In this document: in pieces, positions 26,518 through 36,641 of the stretch
How the letters are laid out: every line of letters starts with the position of its first letter
Numbering within the stretch: position 1 is the stretch's first letter
Origin: Planctomycetota bacterium
GTDB taxonomy: Bacteria; Planctomycetota; UBA1135; GCA-002686595
Assembly (NCBI GenBank): GCA_028823345.1
Contig: JAPKBR010000032.1
Coordinates: forward strand, 1 to 38,940
Reading direction: 5' to 3'
Length of the DNA: 38,940 nt
The notes under the pieces: generated by a model
Databases searched by the model: none
The model's input: the letters and a program-made list of their open reading frames with translations, nothing else
What the model was told of the DNA's origin: nothing
Translations under genes and position numbers: made by a program

Positions 26518-27813
26518 ATGACTGACCCCTACCAACCCAACTGGTCCGACCAATCTAATCTTGCCGCTACCCGTTTCGACGGTATCAAGCGTGACTACAG
26601 CCCCGCTGATGTGGAGGCCCTGCGTGGCTCCGTCACCGTGCGCAATACCCTGGCCGAACTGGGCGCTGAGCGCCTCTGGGGTTTGTTGCACGAAGACAAG
26701 CACATCAACGCCCTAGGTGCCTTGACCGGCAACCAGGCCATGCAGCAGGTGAAAGCTGGCCTCAAGGCGATCTACCTGTCCGGTTGGCAAGTGGCCGCAG
26801 ACGCCAACGTGGCTGGCCAGATGTACCCCGATCAAAGTCTCTATCCCGCAAACAGCGTGCCCCAGGTGGTCAAGCGCATCAACCAGTGCTTGCAGCGTGC
26901 GGATCAAGTGACTCACGCGGAAGGCGACGACTCGGTGGAGTGGTTTGCGCCCATCGTGGCCGACGCCGAAGCCGGATTTGGCGGTCCTTTGAATGCTTTT
27001 GAGCTCATGAAGGGCATGATCGAAGCGGGCGCCGCGGGCGTGCACTTCGAAGACCAATTGGCGTCGGAGAAAAAGTGCGGCCACCTAGGTGGCAAGGTTT
27101 TGGTGCCCACCCAGACTTTCATTCGCACCCTGAACGCGGCTCGCTTGGCGGCGGATGTTTGCGGTGTGCCCACGGTTCTTGTGGCCCGTACGGACGCGGA
27201 TGCAGCAGCCCTGATCACCAGCGATGTGGATCCTCGGGACACGGAGTTCCTGACCGGCGACCGGACCCCTGAAGGCTTCTTTGGCACGAAGCCCGGCATC
27301 GAGCAGGCGATCTCTCGAGGATTGTCCTACGCGCCCTACGCCGATGTGATTTGGTGTGAAACCAGTCACCCGGACTTGGCCCAGGCCAAGCAGTTTGCGG
27401 ACGCGATTCACGCCCAATTCCCTGGGAAGCTTCTGGCCTACAACTGTTCTCCTTCGTTCAATTGGGAAGCCCACTTGGACGCGGACACCATTGCCCGTTT
27501 CCAAAACGAGCTGGGTGCCATGGGCTACAAATTCCAATTCGTGACCCTCGCGGGATTCCACGCCCTGAACCACTCGATGTTCGAGTTGGCCAACGGTTAT
27601 CGGGATGAAGGCATGAAGGCCTACTCTCGATTGCAGCAGGCTGAGTTCGCCAGCGAAGAGGATGGCTACACTGCCACGCGCCACCAGCGGGAAGTGGGAA
27701 CCGGTTACTTCGATCGAGTGGCCCAGGCAGTGAGCGGCGGTAAGTCCTCCACCACAGCCATGGAAGGTTCCACGGAAACCGCCCAGTTCAAGGGCGACGG
27801 CGAAGCAGCCTGA
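26518..27813 (+). CDS. aceA: Isocitrate lyase
   Basis: Splits isocitrate into glyoxylate and succinate, the first step of the glyoxylate shunt. 431 residues from ATG 26518; a GTG at 26485 would add 11. The catalytic Cys187 is in the signature KKCGH (185-189), preceded by [12 protein letters not shown]. The metal-binding [14 protein letters not shown] loop appears as [14 protein letters not shown], and SPSFNW is the family C-terminal motif. Length near 430 fits the bacterial/short class. It ends with a Ser/Thr-rich tail. Co-directional with malate synthase and separated from the downstream aldehyde dehydrogenase by a strong hairpin. Cytoplasmic. Confidence 0.97.
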   Translation: MTDPYQPNWSDQSNLAATRFDGIKRDYSPADVEALRGSVTVRNTLAELGAERLWGLLHEDKHINALGALTGNQAMQQVKAGLKAIYLSGWQVAADANVAGQMYPDQSLYPANSVPQVVKRINQCLQRADQVTHAEGDDSVEWFAPIVADAEAGFGGPLNAFELMKGMIEAGAAGVHFEDQLASEKKCGHLGGKVLVPTQTFIRTLNAARLAADVCGVPTVLVARTDADAAALITSDVDPRDTEFLTGDRTPEGFFGTKPGIEQAISRGLSYAPYADVIWCETSHPDLAQAKQFADAIHAQFPGKLLAYNCSPSFNWEAHLDADTIARFQNELGAMGYKFQFVTLAGFHALNHSMFELANGYRDEGMKAYSRLQQAEFASEEDGYTATRHQREVGTGYFDRVAQAVSGGKSSTTAMEGSTETAQFKGDGEAA

Positions 27814-27875
27814 GTTCTAGGCTTTCATGACCGAATCCAGGCCCTCGAGGCTGAGTGGGTTCACGAGTTAACCTG

Positions 27876-27909
27876 GCCGCCGCCCTGGAAGTGATTCCTG
27901 GGCGGCGGC
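27876..27909 (+). terminator. Strong hairpin after isocitrate lyase, GNRA-type loop
   Basis: GCCGCCGCCC (27876-27885) pairs perfectly with GGGCGGCGGC (27900-27909). Inside, after a T-T mismatch, GGAA/TTCC closes a GTGA tetraloop, which fits the GNRA pattern. It lies 62 nt past the aceA stop. No T-run follows, so it may end transcription only partly, or stabilise the aceA 3' end. Confidence 0.5.
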
Positions 27910-27935
27910 TCCTGTTGTGGGAGGGGCTTGGGCGC

Positions 27936-27941
27936 TATCCT
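27936..27941 (+). promoter_or_regulatory. Putative -10 before aldehyde dehydrogenase
   Basis: TATCCT lies 6 nt before ATG 27948 with no Shine-Dalgarno. TTGTGG about 15 nt further upstream is a poor -35 candidate. If used, the transcript would be leaderless. It also falls after the strong hairpin, consistent with a separate promoter for the oxidase pair. Confidence 0.35.
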
Positions 27942-27947
27942 AGGCCC

Positions 27948-29627
27948 ATGGTTGAGGCGCTTCAGAACCCAGTGCGGAGTCCGGTGCAGGAGGCTGTGAG
28001 CCGGGCCCAAGTGGGCGCGCGCAGACTGGGGAGTATGTCCCTGGTCCAGCGCATCGTGCTGATTGACGATCTGCGCCGTGGCATTGGGGCCGAGGCCGCA
28101 GCTTGGGTCCGTACCTCTTGCGAGTCCAAGGGCATCGATCCCGATTCCAACTTGGCGGCGGAAGAATGGCTCAACGGACCCGTGAGCGTCCTACGGAATC
28201 TGCGCTTGCTGCGCCGAACCTTGCTCAAGTTAGCCGGTAAAGGAACACGCCTGCAGACCCAGGACCGAAACGGCTGCAAGACCATCTCGGTGTTGCCCCG
28301 CAGCTTGGATGACCGGGTGTTGTTCCTGGGATTTCGGGCCGGGGTTTGGCTAGAGCCCGGGGTTGAGGTGGCGGAGTCGGGCCCCGATGCCAAAACTCTC
28401 TTGGACCGGGAACCCGGGGTGGCGGCTTTGCTTTCAGCGGGTAACGTGACCAGCATAGGTCCCCAGGACTTCATCCATCTTCTGTTCTCCCGCAACCGCG
28501 CATGTGTGCTCAAGGCCCATCCGGTAAACGAGGTTTTGGTTCCTCACCTAGAGCGCGCCTTTCAAGCGGCGATGGACTTGGACCTTTTGCAGATCGTGGT
28601 GGGGGGTGCGCAGGTGGGCGCGGAGCTCGTGTCCCAGGAAGCGGTGGACGAGGTCCACATCACCGGGTCGGCTGCCACCTATGACGCCATCGTTTGGGGT
28701 TCCGGGGATCAGCAGGAATCCAATCGGGCGGCGAACACCCCGCGCCTTCAAAAACCGATCAGCGCAGAACTCGGTTGTGTGACCCCGGTGATCGTGGTTC
28801 CGGGAGTTTGGAGCCCCAGAGAATTGCGCTTCCAAGCGGAAAATGTGGCCACCATGTTGACCAACAACGCTTCCTTCAACTGCGTGGCGGCCAAGGTTCT
28901 GGTGACTTCCGCTGATTGGCCCCAGCGCGAGGAGTTCTTGGGTGCTTTGGCCGAGGCCTTAGCCCAGATTCCAACCCGCCGGGCGTATTACCCCGGTGCG
29001 GTTGAGCGCCACGCTAGCTTTTGCGCGGCCTTTCCCCAGGCCAAACTCATTGGGCAAGGAGATCAAAACAACCTGCCCTGGGCTTTGGCCACGGGACTCG
29101 ATCCAGAGGCCACAGGCTCGGCCGCTTTCACCCAGGAAGCCTGGTGCGGTGTGCTTGCGGAAACCGCCTTACCGGGAGCCAGCCCCAAGGACTTTTTGCC
29201 CCGGGCCGTGGATTTTTGCAACAGTCGTCTGTTTGGTAGCCTCTCTTGCACCTTGATCATCGACCCTCGCGGGGCACAAGAGCATTCGCTCTCCTATGAA
29301 GCGGCCTTGACGGACCTGCGCTATGGCTCGATTGCGGTCAATCACTGGAGTGGCCTAAGCTATGGATTGGGCGTGCTTCCCTGGGGAGCCCATCCTGGGC
29401 ACACGCCCCGCGACATCCAAAGCGGCGTGGGCTTTGTGCACAACACGTTGCTTTTGGAGGGCGTCGAAAAGAGTGTCTTGGAAGGGCCGTTTATGCCGCC
29501 CTTCAAGCCCCTTTGGTTTGCCAGCCACAAGAATGCCCTGAAGGCCGCGCGGGCCCTGACTCGCTACGAAGAGCAGCCTGGCCTGGGGTCTTTCCTATCG
29601 GTCTTGAGCGCGGGGTTGCGCGGATGA
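27948..29627 (+). CDS. Aldehyde dehydrogenase family protein
   Basis: A 559-residue NAD(P)-dependent aldehyde dehydrogenase. The catalytic Cys312 is in NNASFNCVAAK, the general-base Glu274 in ISAELGCVTP, and Lys189 in CVLKAHPVNE for cofactor binding. VDEVHITGSAATYDAIVWG is the Rossmann part. The protein is longer than typical ALDHs (about 490) with an unusual N-terminal helical region. I start it at ATG 27948 because upstream frame sequence is interrupted by the strong hairpin. Its stop overlaps the next ATG by 4 nt (ATGA at 29624-29627), so it is translationally coupled to the GMC oxidase. It would oxidise the aldehyde made by that partner to an acid. Substrate specificity unknown. Confidence 0.87.
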   Translation: MVEALQNPVRSPVQEAVSRAQVGARRLGSMSLVQRIVLIDDLRRGIGAEAAAWVRTSCESKGIDPDSNLAAEEWLNGPVSVLRNLRLLRRTLLKLAGKGTRLQTQDRNGCKTISVLPRSLDDRVLFLGFRAGVWLEPGVEVAESGPDAKTLLDREPGVAALLSAGNVTSIGPQDFIHLLFSRNRACVLKAHPVNEVLVPHLERAFQAAMDLDLLQIVVGGAQVGAELVSQEAVDEVHITGSAATYDAIVWGSGDQQESNRAANTPRLQKPISAELGCVTPVIVVPGVWSPRELRFQAENVATMLTNNASFNCVAAKVLVTSADWPQREEFLGALAEALAQIPTRRAYYPGAVERHASFCAAFPQAKLIGQGDQNNLPWALATGLDPEATGSAAFTQEAWCGVLAETALPGASPKDFLPRAVDFCNSRLFGSLSCTLIIDPRGAQEHSLSYEAALTDLRYGSIAVNHWSGLSYGLGVLPWGAHPGHTPRDIQSGVGFVHNTLLLEGVEKSVLEGPFMPPFKPLWFASHKNALKAARALTRYEEQPGLGSFLSVLSAGLRG

Positions 29628-31249
29628 AGGGCTCTGACATGGAACAGGAGCGAGAGCACTACGACTGGATCGTGGTGGGCTCGGGTTTTGGTGGTTCGGT
29701 TTCTGCCCTGCGATTGGCGCAAAAAGGGTATTCCGTGCTGGTCCTGGAGCAGGGCCGCCGCTTTCGGGATCAAGACTTTGCCAAGAGCAATTGGAATCTT
29801 CGTCGTTGGCTTTGGCTGCCATGGCTTGGTTGCCGGGGAATCTTGCGCATGACCTTTTTCCGCCACATGACGGTTCTTTCGGGAGTCGGCGTGGGTGGCG
29901 GTTCCTTGGTCTACGCCAACACCCTGCCCACTCCCGGGGACTCGTTCTTTGATTCGGCCTCCTGGAGCAGCCTTGCCGATTGGAAACGGGAGCTCGCCCC
30001 GCACTATGCCACCGCGCTCAAAATGTTGGGGGCCACCAGCGTGCCCTTTTCCACCCCAGCGGACGAGGCCCTTGGGGCTGTGGCGAAAGATCTAAACCTC
30101 GAAGACCAGCATCACCCGGCCCGCGTGTCGGTTTGGTTTGGGGAAGAGGGAGTCACCGTCCCGGATCCCTACTTTGATGGGGAAGGACCGGAGCGCACGG
30201 GTTGCATCCGTTGTGGAGCTTGCATGGTGGGCTGCCGCCACGGGGCCAAAAACTCCCTGACCTTCAACTATCTGTATATGGCGGAAAAGCTCGGCGTGCG
30301 GGTGGATGCAGACACCCGTGTGACCGCTGTGCATCAACCCCAGGCAGGGGGTGAAATCACTGTGGAAGCCCGTACGAGGCGGCCCTTTGGTTTGCCCCGG
30401 CGCCGGAAAATCCAGGCGGATCGAGTGGTCCTGGCGGGAGGAGTCATGGGCACCCTGCCCCTTTTGCTCTCCATGGGGAAAGATAAGTGTGGCTTGCCGC
30501 GACTCTCGCAACAATTGGGCCACAGCGTGCGTACAAATTGCGAAAGCCTGACGGGCGTGCAGACGCTGGACATGAGTGTGGATCACTCGAAGGGCGTTGC
30601 TATCGGTTCGATTCTGCACTTGGATGGGGGCACCCATCTGGAAACCGTGCGTTATCCGTCGGGTTCAGGGTTCTTTCGGTTGATGCTTGGGCCCATGGGG
30701 CTGGGGAAGAACATTTTCACCCGGGGAGCAGACATGTTGCGCCGATTGCTGCGCAGCCCTGTGCGTTGGTTCCGGATTTATACGGTGGCTGACTGGGCGC
30801 GTAGCACCGTGATCCTGCTGTATATGAAGAGTCATGCGGAGACTCTGACTTTGAAGCTCGGCCGTCTCGGTGGACTTCGCTCCATGTCCAATGATGGTCC
30901 GGGTCCTACAGCGGACATGCCCGAGGCCGATGATCTAGGCCGGCGCATGGGGGAGAAACTCGATGGAGAGGTGGGGACCCTCTTTACCCAGTCGCTTCTT
31001 GGCAAGCCGACTACGGCCCACATTCTGGGGGGCTGCGCCATGGGGGCCACTGCCCAAGACGGGGTGATTGATAGCTCGCACCGGTTGTTTGGCCATCCTG
31101 AAATTATGGTTGTGGATGGGTCTGCGATTTCGGCCAATCCCGGAGTCAATCCGTCCTTGACCATCACCGCCCTGGCCGAACGAGCCATGGAGCAGGTGCC
31201 GCCTGCGGTGTCGGTATCCTCTGTGCCGCCTGCAGCGTCGGTGTGTTAG
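29624..31249 (+). CDS. GMC-family alcohol/sterol-type oxidase with Cys cluster
   Basis: A 541-residue FAD-dependent GMC oxidoreductase. The FAD-binding loop is VVGSGFGGSVSA (about 17-28). SGVGVGGGSLVYAN is a second FAD contact. The C-terminal active-site His466 lies in AHILGGCAMG, and Asn509 in NPGVNPSLTITALAE, the His/Asn pair of cholesterol-oxidase-like members. A four-Cys motif, CIRCGACMVGC (Cys194, 197, 200, 204), resembles a ferredoxin-type cluster site. It occurs in some GMC proteins of this branch. The ATG overlaps the aldehyde dehydrogenase stop. The C-terminus holds an imperfect tandem repeat (VPPAVSVSSVPPAASV). Likely oxidises long-chain alcohols or sterols to aldehydes or ketones. 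Inner-face or cytoplasmic. Confidence 0.87.
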   Translation: MKGSDMEQEREHYDWIVVGSGFGGSVSALRLAQKGYSVLVLEQGRRFRDQDFAKSNWNLRRWLWLPWLGCRGILRMTFFRHMTVLSGVGVGGGSLVYANTLPTPGDSFFDSASWSSLADWKRELAPHYATALKMLGATSVPFSTPADEALGAVAKDLNLEDQHHPARVSVWFGEEGVTVPDPYFDGEGPERTGCIRCGACMVGCRHGAKNSLTFNYLYMAEKLGVRVDADTRVTAVHQPQAGGEITVEARTRRPFGLPRRRKIQADRVVLAGGVMGTLPLLLSMGKDKCGLPRLSQQLGHSVRTNCESLTGVQTLDMSVDHSKGVAIGSILHLDGGTHLETVRYPSGSGFFRLMLGPMGLGKNIFTRGADMLRRLLRSPVRWFRIYTVADWARSTVILLYMKSHAETLTLKLGRLGGLRSMSNDGPGPTADMPEADDLGRRMGEKLDGEVGTLFTQSLLGKPTTAHILGGCAMGATAQDGVIDSSHRLFGHPEIMVVDGSAISANPGVNPSLTITALAERAMEQVPPAVSVSSVPPAASVC

Positions 31250-31274
31250 GCCTTGCTGTATGGCTTGGGCAAGT

Positions 31275-31295
31275 GCCTGCCCGGTGTGGGCAGGC
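31275..31295 (+). terminator. Hairpin inside acetyltransferase 3' end, after GMC gene
   Basis: GCCTGCCC (31275-31282) and GGGCAGGC (31288-31295) form a perfect 8-bp stem with a 5-nt loop. It begins 26 nt after the GMC stop and lies within the convergent acetyltransferase coding end. No T-run follows on either strand, so its role as a terminator is only suggested by position. Confidence 0.3.
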
Positions 31296-31778
31296 TCAAG
31301 GGGCCCAGGGGCGGAGCGCCGGCACTGTGGCTCAGGTCCTTGACCACCGCGACCTCATCGCAGCGGTGGAACTTGGGACAATTGAGGCAGTCCTGGAAGA
31401 CCTTGTGAGGCAAGGCCGCATGGTCCACTTGGCGGAATCCTAGACGGTCAAAGAAGCCGGTCACATAAGTGAATGCCATGACCCGCGCGACGCCTAAGCG
31501 TTCGGCTTCCTCTAACAGGAACAGTGCCATTTTGCGCCCGAGGCCCTTGCCCCGGTGCTCTTTGGCCACAGCGATGGAGCGCACTTCTGCCATGTCGGTC
31601 CAGACCAAAGCCAAAGCTCCACAGCCAGCAAACTGACCGTCCACCTCAGCCACCACAAAGTCCCGCAGGCGTTCGATGGTGGTGGCCGGGGCACGGGGCA
31701 GCATTTCCCCGGCAGCAGCCAGCTCGTTGACTAATTCCAGGATCGGTTCCACATCGTGGACCGTGGCCGGGCGCAGGC

Positions 31779-33172
<1,394 letters not shown>

Positions 33173-33176
<4 letters not shown>

Positions 33177-34441
33177 GAGACGGGAACCGGGCTCTTTGGT
33201 GCTGGGGTCGCTGCGGATTCGGGAGTGGCTTGCCGGGCGCGCACGCTGCGCTCCACGGTGCCGGGTAGACCAAACAGGCGCACGAAGCCCTCGGAGTGTT
33301 TGGGGTCATAGGTGCCACCCATAGTGAAGCTGGCCAGGTCTTCCTGGTACAGGGAGCCCGGTCCTTCCACGGAGATACTGGTGGCCGTGCCTTTCCAAAG
33401 GCGCACGGTGGCGCTGCCGGTCACGTGCTTCATGGCTTCGGCGAAGAATCCATCCAGGGATTCCCGGGCAGGGTGGTACCACTGGCCGTTGTAGACCAGG
33501 CGCGCGTACTGGGGCCCGAGTTTTTCCGCCAGAGCCAAGGTCTCCCGTTCCATGCAGAGAGCTCGCAACTGTCCCAGGGCTTCATAGAGCACAGTGCCCG
33601 CGGGGGTTTCATAGAGCCCGCGACTCTTCATGCCCACCAAGCGATTTTCGATGATGTCCAAGCGTCCAACCCCGTGGGCGCCAGCGATCTGGTTCAAGGT
33701 TTCGATCAGGGCCACGGGTGAGATCGCCTGGCCGTTGAGGGTCGTGGGGATGCCACTCTCAAAACCGACCGTGACTTCTTCGGCTTGATCGGGAGCCTCT
33801 TGCGGGTCCGTGGTCAGCATCCAGGCATCCGCCGGCGGGGGAGTGGCGGGGTTTTCGATGGCGCCGCCTTCGTGACTGATGTGCCAGAGGTTACGGTCCC
33901 GGGAGTAGATCTTTTTGCGTGTTGCGGTGATCGGAATCTTCTTCTCGGCTGCGTAGTCGATCGCGTCTTCGCGACTGATGATGTCCCAATCCCGCCAGGG
34001 AGCAACGATGGCCAGATCCGGGGCAAAGGCCTGATAAACCAACTCGAAGCGCACTTGGTCGTTGCCCTTGCCGGTGCAGCCATGGGCCACAGCGCTGGCG
34101 TTGACTTCCCTGGCGTAGTCCACCTGGGCCCGGGCCAAAACCGGGCGAGCCATGGATGTTCCCAGGAGGTACTTGCCCTCATAAACCGCAAGAGCCCGCA
34201 GGCAGGGAAAAATCGTTTCGGTGACAAAGGGTTCCTGGAGGTTGGCAACCTTGCAGGATGCAGCCCCCGTGGCGGCGGCTTTTTCTTCCAGCCCCACCAG
34301 CTCTTCGCTCCCTTGACCCACATCTCCGGCTAGGCAGTGGACTTCCCAGCCCCGTTCCGCCAGCCAGGGGATGATGATGGATGTGTCTAGGCCACCGGAG
34401 TAAGCCAGTACGATGCGGTTGTTGTGAGCGGGGGCTTTCAT
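33173..34441 (-). CDS. argG: Argininosuccinate synthase
   Basis: Joins citrulline and aspartate with ATP to argininosuccinate. 422 residues, slightly longer than the usual 400 owing to a Pro/Ala-rich C-terminal tail (RQATPESAATPAPKS). The PP-loop for ATP is LAYSGGLDTS, then VGQGSEELVGLEEKAA and MARPVLARAQV. GCTGKGNDQVRFE is the conserved aspartate/citrulline site. Its ATG overlaps the argF stop by 4 nt and its stop overlaps the argH start by 4 nt. The longer tail may be taxon-specific. Cytoplasmic. Confidence 0.97.
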
Positions 34442-35433
34442 GCGTTGATGACCGTGGAAGTGGCCTGGGTCGAGGAGGGGTCGGGTTTAGGGGTACAGAG
34501 CAGCAAGGCCAACACAGCTTTCTGCGCGTGCAAGCGGTTCTCGGCGATATCGAAGACGATGGAATTGGGGCCTTCGAGCACACCAGCGGTGACCTCTTGG
34601 CCTCGGTGGGCGGGCAGGCAGTGCATGAAGTACGCGTTGTTGGTGAGGTTCATCAGGGTCTCGTTGACTTGGAACTCGTGGAAGACGGCAGCCCGTTCTT
34701 CCGTTTCATCTTCTTGACCCATGGAAGCCCAGACATCGGTGTACACCGCATGGGCACCATCCGCAGCTTCCTGGGGATTGGAGGTGTGTTCAAGGGTGAC
34801 CCCGTTCTTGGCCGCAGCGGCCCGGGCGGTTTCCATGACCTTGAAGTTGGGTTCATAGCCCTCTGGTGTGCAGACCGTCATGTGCATGCCCAGCTTTGGG
34901 GCTGCGTGCAAGAGACTGTGGCAAGTGTTGTTGCCGTCGCCCATGTAGACGAATTTTTTGCCGGCCATGTCATCGCCCCACTTTTCAGAGAGGGTGAGCA
35001 TGTCCGCCAGGGCTTGACAGGGGTGCAGCAGATCCGAGAGGCCGTTGATCACCGGTACCCGGGCGTGCTTGGCCAACTCGCTCACATGGCGGTGGCGGTA
35101 GGTACGGGCCACGATCACATCGACCCAACGCTCCAGGTTCTTGGCCATGTCGGGCACGGATTCCCGAGCCCCGAGCCGTTCGTGGCGATGGTCCAGGTAG
35201 ACCGCGCTGCCCCCCAGGTCCTGGATGCCCAGATCAAAGGTGAAGCGCGTGCGCAGGCTGTCCTTTTCAAAAATCAGGGCCAAGCGCTTGCCCGCCAAGA
35301 GGTTCTTGTGTGCAGCCGGATCCGCCTTCATGGTGCGGGCCAACTCAAGGGTGCGTCGGATGTCCTCCCCGCTCCAAGAGGCCAGGCTCAACAGGTCATG
35401 ATGGGGGAAGGGGGTGGGAATAGAATCGTTCAT
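34438..35433 (-). CDS. argF: Ornithine carbamoyltransferase
   Basis: Transfers carbamoyl from carbamoyl phosphate to ornithine to give citrulline. 331 residues. Carbamoyl-phosphate binding is FEKDSLRTRFTFD; HPCQALADMLT and HCLPAHRGQEVT complete the active site. Ornithine carbamoyltransferases usually have S-T-R-T; here SLRTR. That substitution is common in a subset and does not imply loss of activity. ATGA overlaps join it to argG (34438-34441) and argD (35430-35433). Cytoplasmic trimer. The N-terminus HDLLSLASWSGEDIRRTLEL is typical of the family. Confidence 0.96.
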   Translation of the reverse strand: MNDSIPTPFPHHDLLSLASWSGEDIRRTLELARTMKADPAAHKNLLAGKRLALIFEKDSLRTRFTFDLGIQDLGGSAVYLDHRHERLGARESVPDMAKNLERWVDVIVARTYRHRHVSELAKHARVPVINGLSDLLHPCQALADMLTLSEKWGDDMAGKKFVYMGDGNNTCHSLLHAAPKLGMHMTVCTPEGYEPNFKVMETARAAAAKNGVTLEHTSNPQEAADGAHAVYTDVWASMGQEDETEERAAVFHEFQVNETLMNLTNNAYFMHCLPAHRGQEVTAGVLEGPNSIVFDIAENRLHAQKAVLALLLCTPKPDPSSTQATSTVINA

Positions 35434-36641
35434 GATGTGGTGTCCATGGAAGTCAGGACAGTTTTCAGATGGTTCAAAATGGAATCGGTGTCTTCGGCAG
35501 TGAGCACATAGGGAGGCACGAGGCGCAGCACATCCCCGGCAGAGGTGCCCACCAGGAGGCCGGCCTCAAATGCCTTGGCTTCAAATTCCGCAGCGCGGCC
35601 CGGGATCACAAGGCCCTGCATCAGGCCGCGCCCCCGGCGTTCTTTCAGCAGGTCGCTGGATGCGACGAGGGCGTCGAGTCCCTTGGTCAGTTGCTCGCCC
35701 CGGGCAGCGATGTTCTGGGCCAAGCCTGTTTCGTATTCGTCAAGGAAGACTAAAGCGGCGCAGCTTGCCAAGGGGCCGCCGCCAAAGGTGGATCCGTGAT
35801 CGCCTGGTTCAAGGATTTGACCCAAGGCTTCGCTCACGCAGGTGGCTCCCATGGGGAGGCCTCCGGCCAGGGGCTTGGCAAGGGTGACGATGTCGGGCTG
35901 GACGCCTGCTGCTTCGGCGCAAAGGAAAGTGCCCGTGCGGCCGCAGCCAGATTGGACCTCGTCGTGAATCAGAACCACATTGTGTTGGTTGCACAATTCG
36001 CGGGCCCCTTGCAGGAATTCGTTGCTGAGGGAAATCAGGCCGCCCTCCCCTTGAAGCGGCTCCAAAATGAGGGCCGCGGGGTGGGTACTCAGGGCTTCTT
36101 CCAGGCCGGCGAAGTCTTCGGGTGCCACGAATAGGCACTCGAGCAGGGGCGCGAAGGGCTCGCGGTAGCGGGGGGTGGAGGTCACGCTCAAACTTCCCAG
36201 GGTGCGCCCGTGAAAGCCTCCCTTGAGAGCCACCAGGTGGCTGCCCCGCATGTCATTTGGGTGCTCCTGATTGTGAAGCCAGGCAGCCTTACGCGCGATC
36301 TTCAGGGCGCATTCGTTGGCCTCCGAACCTGAGTTGGAGAAGAACACGCGGTCCATGTGAGTCAAACCACACAGCTTATGGGCCAGCTCTTCACCGGCGG
36401 GGTGGCGGTAGAGGTTGGAGACGTGCAAGACCTCTGCTGCTTGCTTGGCGATGGCCGCCACGAGGCGTGGATGATTGTGTCCGAGCCCGTTGACCGCAAT
36501 GCCCGCGAGGGCATCGATCCAGTGCTTGCCCTCCGAGTCCCACAGGTGGCAGCCCTCGCCGCGCACAAAGTGAGGCGCCTTGGGCTTGTAGGTGGGAAGG
36601 ATCTGACTTGTGGCGTGGTCGCTGCTCATGGTGCGGCTCAT
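35430..36641 (-). CDS. argD: Acetylornithine aminotransferase
   Basis: PLP-dependent class III transaminase that makes N-acetylornithine from the semialdehyde. 403 residues from ATG 36641, the start that overlaps the argB stop as ATGA (36638-36641). A longer in-frame frame reaches 36794 but covers argB codons. Motifs: FVRGEGCHLWDSEGKHWIDA, GSEANECALKIARK, LIHDEVQSGCGRTG, and LAKPLAGGLPMGA holding the PLP lysine. Located third in the operon. It might also act in lysine synthesis (DapC), as ArgD often does. Cytoplasmic. Confidence 0.95.
   Translation of the reverse strand: MSRTMSSDHATSQILPTYKPKAPHFVRGEGCHLWDSEGKHWIDALAGIAVNGLGHNHPRLVAAIAKQAAEVLHVSNLYRHPAGEELAHKLCGLTHMDRVFFSNSGSEANECALKIARKAAWLHNQEHPNDMRGSHLVALKGGFHGRTLGSLSVTSTPRYREPFAPLLECLFVAPEDFAGLEEALSTHPAALILEPLQGEGGLISLSNEFLQGARELCNQHNVVLIHDEVQSGCGRTGTFLCAEAAGVQPDIVTLAKPLAGGLPMGATCVSEALGQILEPGDHGSTFGGGPLASCAALVFLDEYETGLAQNIAARGEQLTKGLDALVASSDLLKERRGRGLMQGLVIPGRAAEFEAKAFEAGLLVGTSAGDVLRLVPPYVLTAEDTDSILNHLKTVLTSMDTTS

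Noticed and set aside
31200..31248. Imperfect tandem repeat at the end of the GMC gene as a possible mobile or repeat element
   Set aside because: Only two short copies within a disordered tail (VPPAVSVS, VPPAASV); more likely a local slippage duplication.
34381..35511. A 376-codon open frame on plus across argF
   Set aside because: Entirely antisense to argF and the edges of its neighbours; the arginine genes have full catalytic motifs, this one none.
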